A model generated the notes under the pieces. It did not search any database. It worked only from the letters and a program-made list of their open reading frames with translations, and was not told the DNA's origin. From NCBI GenBank assembly GCA_028554755.1, contig JAPTOF010000012.1, positions 6,477,501 to 6,541,500 on the forward strand: DNA of 64,000 bases. Direction: 5' to 3'. Positions 35,524-46,981 of this stretch are shown in pieces (positions within the stretch are counted from its first letter, which is position 1; the number at the start of each line of letters is the position of its first letter). The stretch comes from Cordia subcordata (taxonomy: Eukaryota > Streptophyta > Magnoliopsida > Boraginales > Cordiaceae). The translations under genes and the position numbers were made by a program.

Positions 35524-37426
35524 CGTAAATAAACTATTTTTTAAATTTTCATTTCTTATCAAATAATTTTCACTTTTGTTAACCAAATACATTCTCTAAA
35601 TTTTAGAAAACAAAAAATGAAAATTGTTCTTAGAAAATAAAAACAGAAAATAAAAAATAAAAAATAAAAATAGAAAAGAGGCAAACCAAACAGTAACAAT
35701 AGTCCCTTACTTCAAAACCCCACATACACAAATAAACAAATAAGATATATATATAGGTGTGTATATATACACGTATATATAAATATATAGATATATACTA
35801 ATGGTAGCCTAATGCGTGCCCACATTAGATGTGCTTTAGCAAGTCGAGCTAACATAATTGATTACAAGAAAGTTACTCAAGAAACTCTGCAAAACATCTT
35901 AACAGAATGAATGAGCGGGAATGAATGAGCGGGCTCCACACTGCCAACAAAAGGAAAAGAAAATAAGTATGAGAAAGAAAAAGTAGTAAACCACATTATC
36001 TAATTTTATCTATGGAAATAGGTACAAAATACTTGGTGTTGATTCAATCTGTACGTCTTATCCGATCAAAAGATTGGTGGGGATGCAGCATGTGTAAATG
36101 TGTAATAATGAATTAGGTCATGTGAGTTTAAGTAAAGTTTTCTTGAAAGCAAAACCCAACAAATTAAAGGTCATGGATACTGTTTTGTCCAGAAGTAGCA
36201 AATCAATACGGAGACGTTAATCTGGATAGTCATTTTGCATAACCTCCCAAAGACTGTCACTCGGACAGTCATGCGTGGATCTTTCAGGTTAGTATAGAGC
36301 TCTGCAAAGTGCAACGTCTTGTTTGCCATGGTCTATAAAGAGCAAACAAAGCTACTTATAATCATAATAAGTACCATCCATAAAAAGTTAGGAAACTAGG
36401 CAAATAAGGAAACCCAATACGTCCCCTTCAATATCAACCAAACAAACACGGGTAAGACACATCCAACGGAGCAAAAATATGGTAGATGCAATCGTGCAAA
36501 AATATGGTAGATGCAATCGTAACTATTATCAAGGAGACATAAAAACACGACATCGAGAGCAAAAACACTTGCAAAGAAGATCCTATATAAGCAACTCAAC
36601 TGAATGAATGCAAAGTTAGAGCATGCAATGCCGATGAAGTGCAAGCTACCATCTATTTATACGCAAAGAGACAAAGGCAAGTGCAGACAAAACGTCAAGG
36701 CAAATGTGATAAATTGAGCAGATAGTAAGACACAATAAAAACATGTGAATTACAATAAACGTAACTTAATAATATAATAGGACATAATAAAAACATGTGA
36801 ATTACAAAAAAATACTATTTAATTTAATAAAGAAGGTTAAATTAATTCATGAGGTGCACATAAACATAAACAGATGAAAGAAGACAAATTATTAATGTGA
36901 TGTGATAAATATGATATATATGAAGAACCATCATAGAAATGCGGATATAACCATACTTATATTTTTAATAATGCAAAATAGAAAACCATAAATTACAATA
37001 TAAGTACATTTATATCAATTAATGTGAAAGCAATTCATGTAAATTGTATAAAGTTATAATTTACATATACATATATACATTAATGTATATACCCGCACAT
37101 CCATTTTCTAAAAATTTCTATAACATTTTTAACTCGGGAGCATATACTAACTCATTTTTTTCCCACACCACTATGTGCAAGGAGGGAACCCTACTGATTG
37201 AAGAATTAAAACGATTAAACTAATAAGTAGATATTGAAAAACCACATGCAAGGGATACCTAAATAAACAAAATCTAGCACACAAAAAATGTGTATGCCAT
37301 TGTGGAACCATGTTTAAATTGCGGAAGTCATGCAATATATAAATACAAAATCATTAAAAAAAATTAGTTTTGGGACATGTGGAAAATATGACAAGATTAA
37401 TGTCACATTAGAATAGGTTGAAGAAA
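35524..37426 (+). repeat. Dispersed repeat B, copy 2 (about 1.9 kb)
   Basis: Collinear with 3787-5437 and in the same orientation. It contains an extra block (about 35829-36090) after the hairpin, a duplicated GGTAGATGCAATCGTGCAAAA piece near 36480, and loses the segment around ATGTTTGTTACG present near 5410. Similarity ends at GAATAGGTTGAAGAAAATAA. Confidence 0.8.
35798..35828 (-). other. Hairpin at the copy-2 equivalent of the Helitron-like end
   Basis: A CTAATG/CATTAG stem encloses CGTGCCCA, at the same place as the copy-1 hairpin (4034-4058) but with different stem bases. The flanking ACTAATGGT is conserved between the copies. Confidence 0.35.
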
Positions 37427-37665
37427 ATAATTTAGAAGACGGCAAAAAGTAAAAAGAATATATTTGTTTATATTGAAATGGGATATTTATTATAATATGC
37501 TATTGTACTATTTTAATAAATTTATAAATTCGGACAGAAGCTTTTCCATGATTGGAAATCTATATAAATATCATGTAAAATATAATCAATACTAATCTAA
37601 TATCAAATTTTATTACGACAATCTAACCAATATGGTATATGATGTTGATCAAAATATACAATCCG

Positions 37666-37703
<38 letters not shown>

Positions 37704-38490
37704 ACTGTGTATTAATATATTCAAAATTTTTATACATAATATGGTTTTATTACAGAAAAAGAAGTATATCGAGAAAACGTTGAAATATGAGTTAATTAAA
37801 TAGAGAACCGAAATAATGATTAGATAACCATTCAAAATAGTGATAAACTTTGAATATACAAAGTAATACTAAATAAGTGGTAAATAGTACTTTGGCATAA
37901 ACAACAAAATTGATATGTAAAAAATTGAAGATAAATTGTCAATAATAAAAAAAATACACAACACATAATGTACATAACATTCATAATTAATCATGATGTA
38001 GATTTATGAACTTAGTTGTAGGAATATAATAAAATATGTTCATTCATGCATGTTCAACCGTGACAGTCGATAACCACTTTAGATGAACGTTAATAACCAT
38101 TTTAGATTAATCATTTTAGATGAACGGATGGACATAAGCAAATGCAGCAAAATAAGACTTAGTCCCCAAAAAAAAAAAAAAAAAGACACATGTTAACTTG
38201 AGAAGAAAACAGAAACACCTCCAAACAGGCGCCAAGCATGCTTAGTGGTATCGTTTTAGCATTAAGATTTCCTCCCTGATTATTTTTAAGATCTCCCACG
38301 GCTATTGAAAAATCACCCTAAGTTTCTACATGTAAAATAATTAGAGGATACTAATACAAGGTTTCTTTTTGCTTTAGTTAAAAAAATACATTAGGGATAT
38401 AAATCAACTTACATCACATCAGATCTGATGTTTCTACATGATGATTAAACAATCATGATGAGTAAACAAAATAGATCTATGAAAAATCAC
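37427..38490. other. AT-rich intergenic DNA
   Basis: No gene seen. It includes an (AT)n tract at 37669-37699 and an A-run at 38167. Confidence 0.6.
37669..37699. repeat. (AT)n microsatellite
   Basis: About 15 uninterrupted AT units. Confidence 0.97.
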
Positions 38491-38667
38491 CTGGTTTTTA
38501 CCGATCAGATTTGAAACCTCACAAGTTTCAATTTCACTAACCCAAGACGACACCCGGAAAAACTGCTGAGGAGCCAGAGAAGCCACATCCATGGATGTTT
38601 GCCATTTTGAGTCACTGATCTGTTTTCCTGAGTAGCCAAACCTTTTGAGGGGAGAAGACCAGATAAG
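38491..38667 (-). other. Exon-like open segment
   Basis: On the minus strand a 59-codon stretch is open from about 38667 to a donor CAG|GTGATTTT at 38490. It reads SDSKWQTSMDVASLAPQQFF and VSSWVSEIETCEVSNLIGK with non-random amino-acid use, in a region otherwise full of stops. An ATG lies within (MDVASLAPQQ). No partner exon was found downstream, and I do not recognise the protein. It could be a first exon, a captured gene fragment or chance. Confidence 0.25.
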
Positions 38668-40686
38668 CGGCTTTTCGCTTAATTTGGTTAAACGTGGGCA
38701 GGAGACTTAATAAGTGCGCAGGCGTGGGCCTTAGCCTAAGCCTAAACTAAATAAAAATAATAGGCCTGCCTTGGGGAAATAAGTACAGTACATCTGACGC
38801 CACTCAGTAGATAAGATACTGGAAAGTACTTACGTAGATTTACTTTTTCTTTGTCTGAACCTAATTTTAAATAATAACTATCATTATCAATAAATAAAAA
38901 AAACACCTCGTCACATTTAAACATTAAACTTAAATTTAAAAAAAAAAACAAATACAAGAGTCAACAGTTAACTTGAGTTACAACACCTTTAATATTGTTA
39001 TCGCTTAATATGTTTATTGGAAAATATAACAAAAATGTAAGAAAAATGGAAATATAAAAAATTAAAATTTAAGATAATGAGTGAATAATATATGGGGCAG
39101 AAAAACAAATATCAAACCAATTAAAATATCAATCAATTAAAACTGTGCCAACAAAATCCAAGAAATACATGCATTAAATTTAATTATGGAAATATAATAA
39201 CTACTTTACATATGAAATGGCTAACGGCTAACCCATATGAGAAAAATAAGGAGTTTATAGAAAAAAAGAAAAAGAAAATTAAGAATAAGATTCAGAGAAT
39301 TAACAATTTACATCGGGACATAATAAAGATCACGCGTGCGAGATTGTTTTTGTATTTTTTTGGTCAAACACGCAAGCAAGTAAAAATATCAATAAAAGCT
39401 TTCTAGAATGCATAAAAGTGGCAACATTCACCTTGCAAAAGGAAAAATAAAATAAAAAAAAAACTTAACAAAGTTTTCAATTCTGAATAATTGCAATGGA
39501 TACGTATGTATTAAGTATCTAAGCAATTATAATAAGTACTTTACGTATAAAATGAGTAATAATATGAAAAAAAATTAGACCTTCATGAAAAATTATCAAA
39601 ATAAGATAAAGAGATTTCACAATGCAACATAAGTAAAAAGTTATAATTATGAATAGTAATAGCTTATAATTGATAAAAACTTCCATACACGAAAGGCTGA
39701 TAAATATAGAGTAAGACATATATATATATATATATATATACACTTTAACAGATGACTAATAATAAAAAAAAATTCTGGAAAATCCAAAAGAGCAAAGCTG
39801 ACTAAGATCAGCGGGTTTGGTTTTCATCACAAATGAAGGTTGCATATAAGTAAATTTTAAGTTTATACATAAAAAAGTATCTTTTTATATATAAACTTTA
39901 ATAAATATCTATATATGACAATAAAATATCATAATAACAAATTAAATAAATAGAATAATTTAATTTTTAACTAAGAGGTACAGATATAATATAAGCACCT
40001 ATATATGACAATAAAATAAAAAATAAAATAAGATACTTATATATGATAATAAAATATCATAATAACAAATTACTAAATTAAAAAAAATTGATAATTTTAA
40101 AGTTTAAACTTTGTAAAATATGAAATTAAAGTCATGAACTTTAAAAACTTTAATAAAAGGGTTTGAACTTACTAAGAGTGAGATATTATACACGGTTAAG
40201 TAACATTGTTAATTTACCGCTTACATGTAGAAGATTTAATAAAGGAAATTACAACAAAAGTATTCTAAAGCTTTTTTTTATTATGAAGGAATTAGAATAG
40301 AGAGATAAATTATATATATTGACTTATAGGTTTTTTTTTACCGTATTGGCATTATAAGGATAAAATTAACATTATTTTTCTTTTTTGATCTAGAAATTGT
40401 TTTAAACAAATTTAACTTGAAATTATAAACCCTATAGCGGCATATATTACCAGTAGCAAAATTAATGAAGAGTTAAGTAGTATCAGTAATTGGAGGACTA
40501 TATATGCTCTTTCTTTTTCATTTATAAAAGATTTTTGTATAAAGATCTAGTTACTAAACGGGATTGTGAGAATATTATGTCAATTAACTTCAAAAGTAGT
40601 TTGTTTCAATTGTTGTGAGAATATTATGTAAGTTGTGCGTAGGAAGAAAGTTGGAGATACCACAAGTTGTTTTAGGAATTGATTAC
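38668..40686. other. AT-rich intergenic DNA, no gene seen
   Basis: Very AT-rich. Repeated short phrases such as ATATATGACAATAAAATATC and AATAACAAATTA occur at 39910-40080, probably a degraded tandem duplication. An (AT)n tract lies at 39717-39740. Confidence 0.6.
39717..39740. repeat. (AT)n microsatellite
   Basis: About 12 AT units. Confidence 0.95.
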
Positions 40687-40793
40687 TATTCTCTCATATT
40701 AAATACTTTTTTATATTAATATTAAAAAAATCTTAATCAATCATGTAAAAAGAATAAAAACTCAATTATTTATGAAATTTAAATTTTAAAAAA

Positions 40794-40828
<35 letters not shown>

Positions 40829-41066
40829 AATGCCCATAAAAGGTAAATATTGGTAGGGAAAAAAGTATTCATGAAATTCAAATTTTAAAAAAGAATAATT
40901 TTGTTTGAATACCCATAAAAGGTAGATATTGGTAGGGAAAAAAGTATCTAAAAGATTATCTTTTTTTAAAATTCGAATTTCATGAGTGGATGAGCTTTTA
41001 TGCTTCTTATATGAATACTTAAGATTTCTCTTATATTAATATCATAAAACATTTGATATGAGAGGA
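40687..41066. mobile_element. Inverted-repeat MITE-like element, about 380 bp
   Basis: The left arm (CTCATATTAAATACTTTT, TATTAATATTA, AAATCTTAA, ATGAAATTTAAATTTTAAAA) pairs with the right arm (TTTTAAAATTCGAATTTCAT, TTAAGATTTCTC, TTAATATCA, ATTTGATATGAG) over about 100 bp. The loop is a tandem duplication of an AATGCCCATAAAAGGTAAAT block with an (AT)n tract at 40796-40825. The target duplication is unclear. Confidence 0.55.
40796..40825. repeat. (AT)n microsatellite in MITE loop
   Basis: About 15 AT units inside the inverted-repeat element. Confidence 0.95.
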
Positions 41067-42046
41067 TCATCTCCTAACTCTTTTGTTACCTTAATATTTT
41101 AACTTTAAATCTCAATTATATATTTTGTTCTTAAAATATTAAATAAATATTTACCATTAATTTAAATATCTCACATCTTAACTCTAATTAGAGTCTAGAA
41201 GAGAAATAAACTGAGAAAAGTTTTTTTATATTCTCTGATGACTGATCGATACAATGAAAGCAATATAGAGTACATGCTACAAGATAAGATAAGTATACGG
41301 TAGATATTTACAAATTCAAAAAAACAGTCCTTATCCTTCTAAATTGTTATCACCATCAAAAAATAATTTTCTCTTTCATACCAAAAATAATTTTCCACCT
41401 CTACCAAGATATTCTTTTTTTTTCCATAATAATTTTCCATTCTTCTTTTCTACCATTGCAAACTTTTCTTTTGATGAAACATGTTCACCATAAGCAAACT
41501 ATATTTTTTGCCATTGCGGCATCTTGAGCTGTACATATGCAAAATATATTCCCTGCTATTGTTTTGGATTTGGGTTTGATGATCTTGGCTTGAACTCATT
41601 TCTTAAAATTTGGCTGTTGGAAAAGTTCTAGACAAAATTTTAAGAAATTTTAATGAGCTTTAAGGTGTAGTCTGTGTAGTCTGTGTCTCTCTATATATCT
41701 ATATCTATATCCATATATATATGGTTCAGGAATTTATTCTTTTAGTTAAAAAAAAAAAAGCCTTCAACCATGTGCAACTTAACAAATAAATTTGAACTAC
41801 ACCCTTTTATTTTTGGTATTTAGTCAAAAAAAAATTTGCAATGACATAAAAGCAGAATAGCAAAATGTTTTTTATATGGAAGAAAAAAATATTTTTGGTA
41901 GAAGAGGAAAATTATTTTTGGTAGAAGTAAGAAGTGATATATTTAAATCAATGTAAAGATCTATTTAATATTTTAAAAAATATATATATAGTTGAGATTT
42001 GAAATTATAGTGTTAGTGTTATAAAAGAGTTAGAAGAGGATCCTCA
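41060..42046. mobile_element. Long-inverted-repeat MITE-like element, about 1 kb
   Basis: The left arm GAGAGGATCATCTCCTAACT, CTCTTTTGTTA, AATCTCAATTATATA and TTAAAATATTAAATA pairs with the right arm (TATTTAATATTTTAA, TATAGTTGAGATTTGAAATT, AAAAGAGTTAGAAGAGGATC). Pairing weakens but continues inward to CCAAAAATAATTTTCC/GGAAAATTATTTTTGG at about 41380 and 41910. It is non-coding and resembles Mutator-type foldback MITEs. No clean 9-bp duplication was found. Confidence 0.6.
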
Positions 42047-43581
42047 CACAAAGAAGAAGAAGAAGAAAAGATCCTCGAACTGCACAAGCGAAGGTGGAAA
42101 GCTCCATTTATACATGTACACACCCACCCAAGGTTGCCTAAAATAAAAAATAAAAAAAAGAAGTTAAATTTTATATATAGAGAGAGAAGAAAAAAGAGTG
42201 TAAAATGAAGAATGAGAATTTTAATATTTAAAACAAGGAAGAGGGTACCTTGCAGAAAATATTTTCATTTCCTTGATCAATCGATTGTATTTTTCTCTAT
42301 TCCTAATTAATATATTTTGTGGTTGATCACAAATTGTTTTTGGATTAGCTAATTTTTTAGTATTATTATCAAACACCATAAACTAAGAAAGCATTTTATG
42401 GCGAACAAATGGAACATAAGGATCATATGGATCCGTTGTTGCTCAATTTATAGTCTATGCCTTGACCAGCAATTTGTGATGGAAGAGCTTAAATTCGAGG
42501 ACGTAATATATTATTATTTGAATATAACAATTCCTTACACACAAGCACTCAAGTAAAACTTTAAAAAGTTACAACAGAACTTTTTCTTTCTTTCTTCTTT
42601 ATCTTTTCTCTTTTTTATTTTATAAGAATGAATAATTTTACACGCGGCCCAAGGTCTTCACAAGTCCCTACTCCATCATTCAGCCCAAATTAATGTCTAG
42701 AATTAAACTTAAAAAAAAAAAAAAAAATTTAATAGTATGATTGTCTGACACTCGCCCTTGTCGCTTTGCAAAAGGTTATTAGCCGGTTCAGTACCTTGTG
42801 GTACAGTGGGATTGTTGATTGGCTTGCAAGAAATGTTGGACAAGAATTATTTCCTATTGATTGGGTTGGCGTTTCACCTATGAAACACTTTAATGTATTA
42901 TCTTGCGTGTATCAAACCTCTAATATGGGCTAACTGTATTATCATACTAATAAAGTTTCTTTTGCTGTTGCAGAAAATGGTATAATTGCCCAAAAACAAT
43001 TTTAATTACATAATATCGAGTCAACTAATGTCAAGTGACATGAATTTGTGTCATAAATGTAAAATAATTATTTAAAACTAAGTATTAGTTACAAAAATTG
43101 TTAATCTAAATTACTATTTTAACTCAAACTAATAATTTGTAGACAAAACTGTATTTAATTTCTCGTCAAAATAAAATCTATTGATTCTCAACTAATTTCT
43201 TATGGTGATATGGAAGGAGAAATTAATCGATTTAAAAAGATAATTCAGGGAAGTTTTCAGCTGTGGATCCAATTAGTTTGGCTTAAATTCATGCTCAATT
43301 GGCTACTACTAATTCGGTTACAAGTTTGAATAATGGCCATAAATAGTGGGTACTTACAATGATACAGGACTTGTAAGATAATTATACCGAATATCCTCGT
43401 GATTATGCTTGCCCAAAAAATTTTCATTAACCATACCTACCGAAGAAAGCGCTGTGATACTTCTATGTTTATATACATATCTTATGTCCTAAAGAGAAAA
43501 AAAAACAAAAGAAAAAAAAAAGAACTTGTTAAATTAACATCCCAAGGAGAGCCGATACATCTATATCTATCTATATTTATA
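42047..43581. other. Intergenic, no gene seen
   Basis: AT-rich with CT-rich tracts. A moderately GC-balanced stretch at 42750-42900 looks gene-like in composition but has no sustained frame. Confidence 0.5.
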
Positions 43582-44989
43582 TCTATACTATATAATAAAG
43601 TAAAATAAGATATAATTTCATACTGCTACATGGCGCTTTAAAAAACATGTTTTCTGCTCCTTGCTTAATGACTCTTCTGTCCCTATTATTTCCATTAGAA
43701 ACCCTAATTTTCCTTATTGTTGCTTGGGTAAAAAAACCCTATCTCTCACACTCAATTGTGGATATGATACTTACCATACTCATTGTTTGATATATCATTG
43801 CAAATCTCGCCTTCTAATTCAATTTGCCATTCTACATATTTCAATTAAATTCATCTTAATCGAAAGTTTTTCAATGTTTCCATATATATCGTGTTACATT
43901 TATCATTACATCAGATCTCAAATTGAACCATCGTAAGTTTGTGGCTTGATTGTCGTTATCAGTTTGTTTGCTTCCACATCTTGTCGCTTTGTATGTATAT
44001 GTTGCTATGTTCATCTCGCTATTAATTTTGAGCTAAGTTTTCTTTGATTTTGATATTTTCTTTAAGAATCAAATCTTATCTACTGTTTTATGTTCTTCGT
44101 TGAAAATTCAATTTATTATATTTTATAATTTATTTAATCAAATTTTTATTTACTTATATATTTAGATTAAAATTACAAAATTTACAACATATACGATCCT
44201 ATGCATCACACAAGTGACATAGTAGTTATAGTATAAAGCAGGATCAGATGGACAAGATTAATTCTCGCTTATACTATTGACCTTTATTTGTTCGCCACAT
44301 GGCAAATCCTATTCAGCTTATCTTTATTTTTTTGCCACATCACATTGACATTAATCTTAGCTGCTAAAAATTTATAAAAGCAATATTGCTCATTTATTCT
44401 TCATTGGCACCTCTTATGCATTTGGTATATCATACATGTCATAAGTTAATAAAAGGTAAGCACTATTTTAGTTCTACACACGGCTTGCCATTTACAACGA
44501 GCTAATTTATTGCTTGTCTTTTAGAACAAGCTAATTTTTTTGCTTGCCATTTATTCCACGCTATATAAGTGGGTTGCCATTTTAAAAATTGTAATAATTA
44601 CAAAATTAGCTATGAAAATCAAAAAAAAAAAAGTAAAATCAATGGCAAAATTATTTCTCTAAGCTAAGTCATCATATTATATTTTTTAAATTATTAAATT
44701 AAATTTTATAAAAAAATAAAAGTTGTAACTAATGCCAGAAATTTAATATAACAAAATAAATTTATATTTTGTGCCTCACATTAATTGTCAAATTTGACAA
44801 TTAACAATAATAAAAATATAAAAATACTCATTTTCCTGTATATCATACGGGTACTATCGTATCATATAAATATCAAAATAATTATCAAAAATACTTTTTA
44901 ATTTTGAAATTATTATATAATTTTTAATATTATATTATATTATATTATATAAATATCAAACCCGTGTATCGCACGGGAAGACACTCTAG
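43582..44989 (+). mobile_element. Non-autonomous Helitron, 1408 bp
   Basis: The 5' end TCTATACTATATAATAAAG follows an A. The 3' end has a hairpin CCCGTG-TATCG-CACGGG (44961-44977), then AAGACACT and CTAG (44986-44989), followed by T. This fits all canonical features: 5' TC, 3' hairpin about 10 bp before CTRR, insertion between A and T, no target duplication, no terminal inverted repeats. The interior is AT-rich with no Rep/helicase; the ORF at 43661-43936 shows no domain. Its mobility would depend on an autonomous partner's rolling-circle transposase. Confidence 0.9.
44961..44977 (+). other. Helitron 3' terminal hairpin
   Basis: A 6-bp perfect GC-rich stem with a TATCG loop, 8 bp before the CTAG terminus; the family's replication-termination signal. 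Confidence 0.9.
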
Positions 44990-45240
44990 TAAATGTTAAA
45001 AGGGAAACTATATATTGCATTTTTTAAACATTTGTACAATTTCACTTTATTAAAAATTAATTTGCATATTATTCCAAAAAAATACTTAATTATATATATA
45101 TATACATATATATATAAATCTTTCTTTTGGGGGGAGGGGGGTGGAAAAGAATAGAAAAAGTAAAACGGCCCCAAGGGCCAAGGCATGTGGACTCTTTAAC
45201 TTTGATTCATTACCTCATTGGCGATGTTCGTTTTGTTTGG

Positions 45241-45345
45241 GATTTTTTTTTCTAAAAAAAAAAAAAAAAACATTATGCAAAACTAACCCCGTTTATAAAT
45301 CGTTTTGAAAAATAACTCGTTTTAAATCTGGAAATGTGCTGCACA
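45241..45345 (+). repeat. MULE left terminal inverted repeat
   Basis: Begins GATTTTTTTTTC, an A-run, then CATTATGCAAAACTAACC; it matches the right terminus in inverted orientation with scattered substitutions up to the CACACATT stretch near 45340. Confidence 0.85.
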
Positions 45346-45630
45346 CATTCCCAGAATGCGGAACGCACTCTGGGAGTGTGACCGCGCTCCAGGAATGCGC
45401 CCGCACTCCTGGAGTGCATTTCGCATTTCGGAAACGCGTTTTCTGGATTCCCTGCAAACCTGTCAAATTTGATTTTGATTTTGATTTGATTTGATTGCGG
45501 GGACGACCAAATATTCTTAGCAGCGCATTCTGGGAGTGCGCTAATGAGAATCCATGCCACAAATCACACTTTAGTCACTTCAAGTCATGGAAAATTTCAG
45601 AAATCGCACTCCCAAAATGCGTTTTCTGCC
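45341..45630 (+). repeat. GC-rich subterminal repeat cluster of the MULE
   Basis: Recurrent, partly palindromic words: ATTCCCAGAATGCGGAACGC, CACTCTGGGAGTG, CTCCAGGAATGCGC, CACTCCTGGAGTGC, ATTCTGGGAGTGCGC and CACTCCCAAAATGCG. Variants of (C)ATTCCxGxATGCG appear in both orientations at least seven times. The right end keeps fewer (GGAACGCGGAAGCG, GGAAACGC-type). They may be transposase binding sites or satellite-like expansions. Confidence 0.7.
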
Positions 45631-45826
45631 TATATAAATCCCAATCCCTTCCTCCATCGGATCATTTAATCCTACCCTGTAAATTTCTACCATCACAATC
45701 ACTTTCCACCAAATAAACATTCTGGCAAATTAATTCACTTTGTTAGTATAAGTTTCTACCAAAGCACGTAAAAGAATGAATTCAACCGAGGTTACTGTTC
45801 TTTAATACTATGGCGGTCACACAATA

Positions 45827-46432
45827 ATGACCGATTATGGTCTTGATTACAAAAGTCCAAATGTACCACGCAAAATCAAAATTAATCCTAATACAACGTA
45901 CGATGAATTTGTTTCGCGCGTAATTAGAAAACTGGGATTGCGTCCAAGCATCGATAGGGTTAACTTATGCTATCGTGACCCTAGATGGGAGGCTATATTA
46001 CAGCAGATTTATTATTATCCAAGTGCAATAATTGATGATGAAGATGTGCGGGAGATGTATGGCACAGCTCGGTGTAAATGGAATCATTGTGTGGCGCACG
46101 TAATAGTGGACGTTCAGTCTGTTCAACTTGACGACGTGTATGTGCCACAAATAATTCCCGATGTCCCGTACCAGTCTAACATGTCGGACCTAAATGCAGC
46201 ACCATCGTATGTAGAAGATGAACATATCAATATTGCAACAACAGAGCCGGAGTTTGCCACTTTTTCCATTTCCCCGCAACCACATTCTACTTTTGAAGTT
46301 GGAGGACCCTCTCATCACGACAATGGCACAGAGGAGAGATGTGATGTCACAGCAGATACTGTTTTGTCAGAGACAGATGAAAAAAACGAGGACCGTGAAT
46401 TGAACGATCAAGAAGAAGATGCAATCTCATAA
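45827..46432 (+). pseudogene. MULE transposase N-terminal region
   Basis: 201 codons. Residues 10-40 (KSPNVPRKIKINPNTTYDEF, VSRVIRKLGLRP) resemble the N-terminal module of plant MuDR-type transposases, and RVNLCYRDPRW follows. Residues 110-200 are acidic and Ser/Thr-rich. Upstream, in the same frame, an earlier ATG (NSTEVTVL) runs into TAA at 45803-45805, so the original start is lost. It ends at a TAA (46430). The family binds the terminal repeats and cuts DNA; the catalytic half is missing here. Confidence 0.65.
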
Positions 46433-46720
46433 GCAAGTTTGAACTACCAAATTGAGAACGAGGTAGAAGGACCGGATGTGGAATTCCATACTACTATGAC
46501 TGAATTCTACACGACAAACAGGTACGAGGTCAGCAAACATCCAGTATGAGACCCGGACAGAATGGAATTGGCCAAAGAAATGGTGTTCCCATCCAAAGTG
46601 GATGGGATAAGGGCTGTTCAACATGTGGTCAACCGGGTCAAACTGCTCCAATTTGCCCCAACAACCAAAATGCGTAATCCGTTATGTTTAGCAGTTGCCA
46701 CAAGTTCCATATGTGATAAT
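46433..46720 (+). pseudogene. MULE transposase, deletion junction and zinc knuckle
   Basis: In mixed frames one reads RMELAKEMVFPSKVDGIR, the start of the MuDR DNA-binding domain, which in intact elements precedes about 450 residues of transposase. Here it is followed immediately, in another frame, by GCSTCGQPGQTAPICPNN, the C-terminal zinc knuckle (C-x2-C-x4-[H to Q]-x4-C). The DDE and SWIM domains have been deleted at about 46608. Confidence 0.6.
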
Positions 46721-46981
46721 TTTATGTCTATTTGTTTTGACATTGTAATGCTATTGTGCAATCGTTTTATGTATATTTGTTATGACTTTGTGATGTTATT
46801 GTGTAATTAATGTTGTCTGTAAACTTGTTGTGGCATTGTGATACGGTCATGTTTAATCAACGTCGACATGTGTAAGAAAAAAAAGGCTAAAACAAAAAAA
46901 AAACAAAATGAAATAATAATCAACAAAAAGATAATGTCTCACGAATACATATGAAACAAAAAGCACTCGAAAATGAATACA

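Noticed and set aside
36396..36644. 82-codon minus-strand ORF in repeat B
   Set aside because: The frame is not kept in the other repeat copy around 4480-4660, so no selection for coding.
45273..45562. Two overlapping minus ORFs of 89-95 codons at the MULE left end
   Set aside because: They cover the GC-rich terminal and subterminal repeats, which stay open in two frames because of repeat structure.
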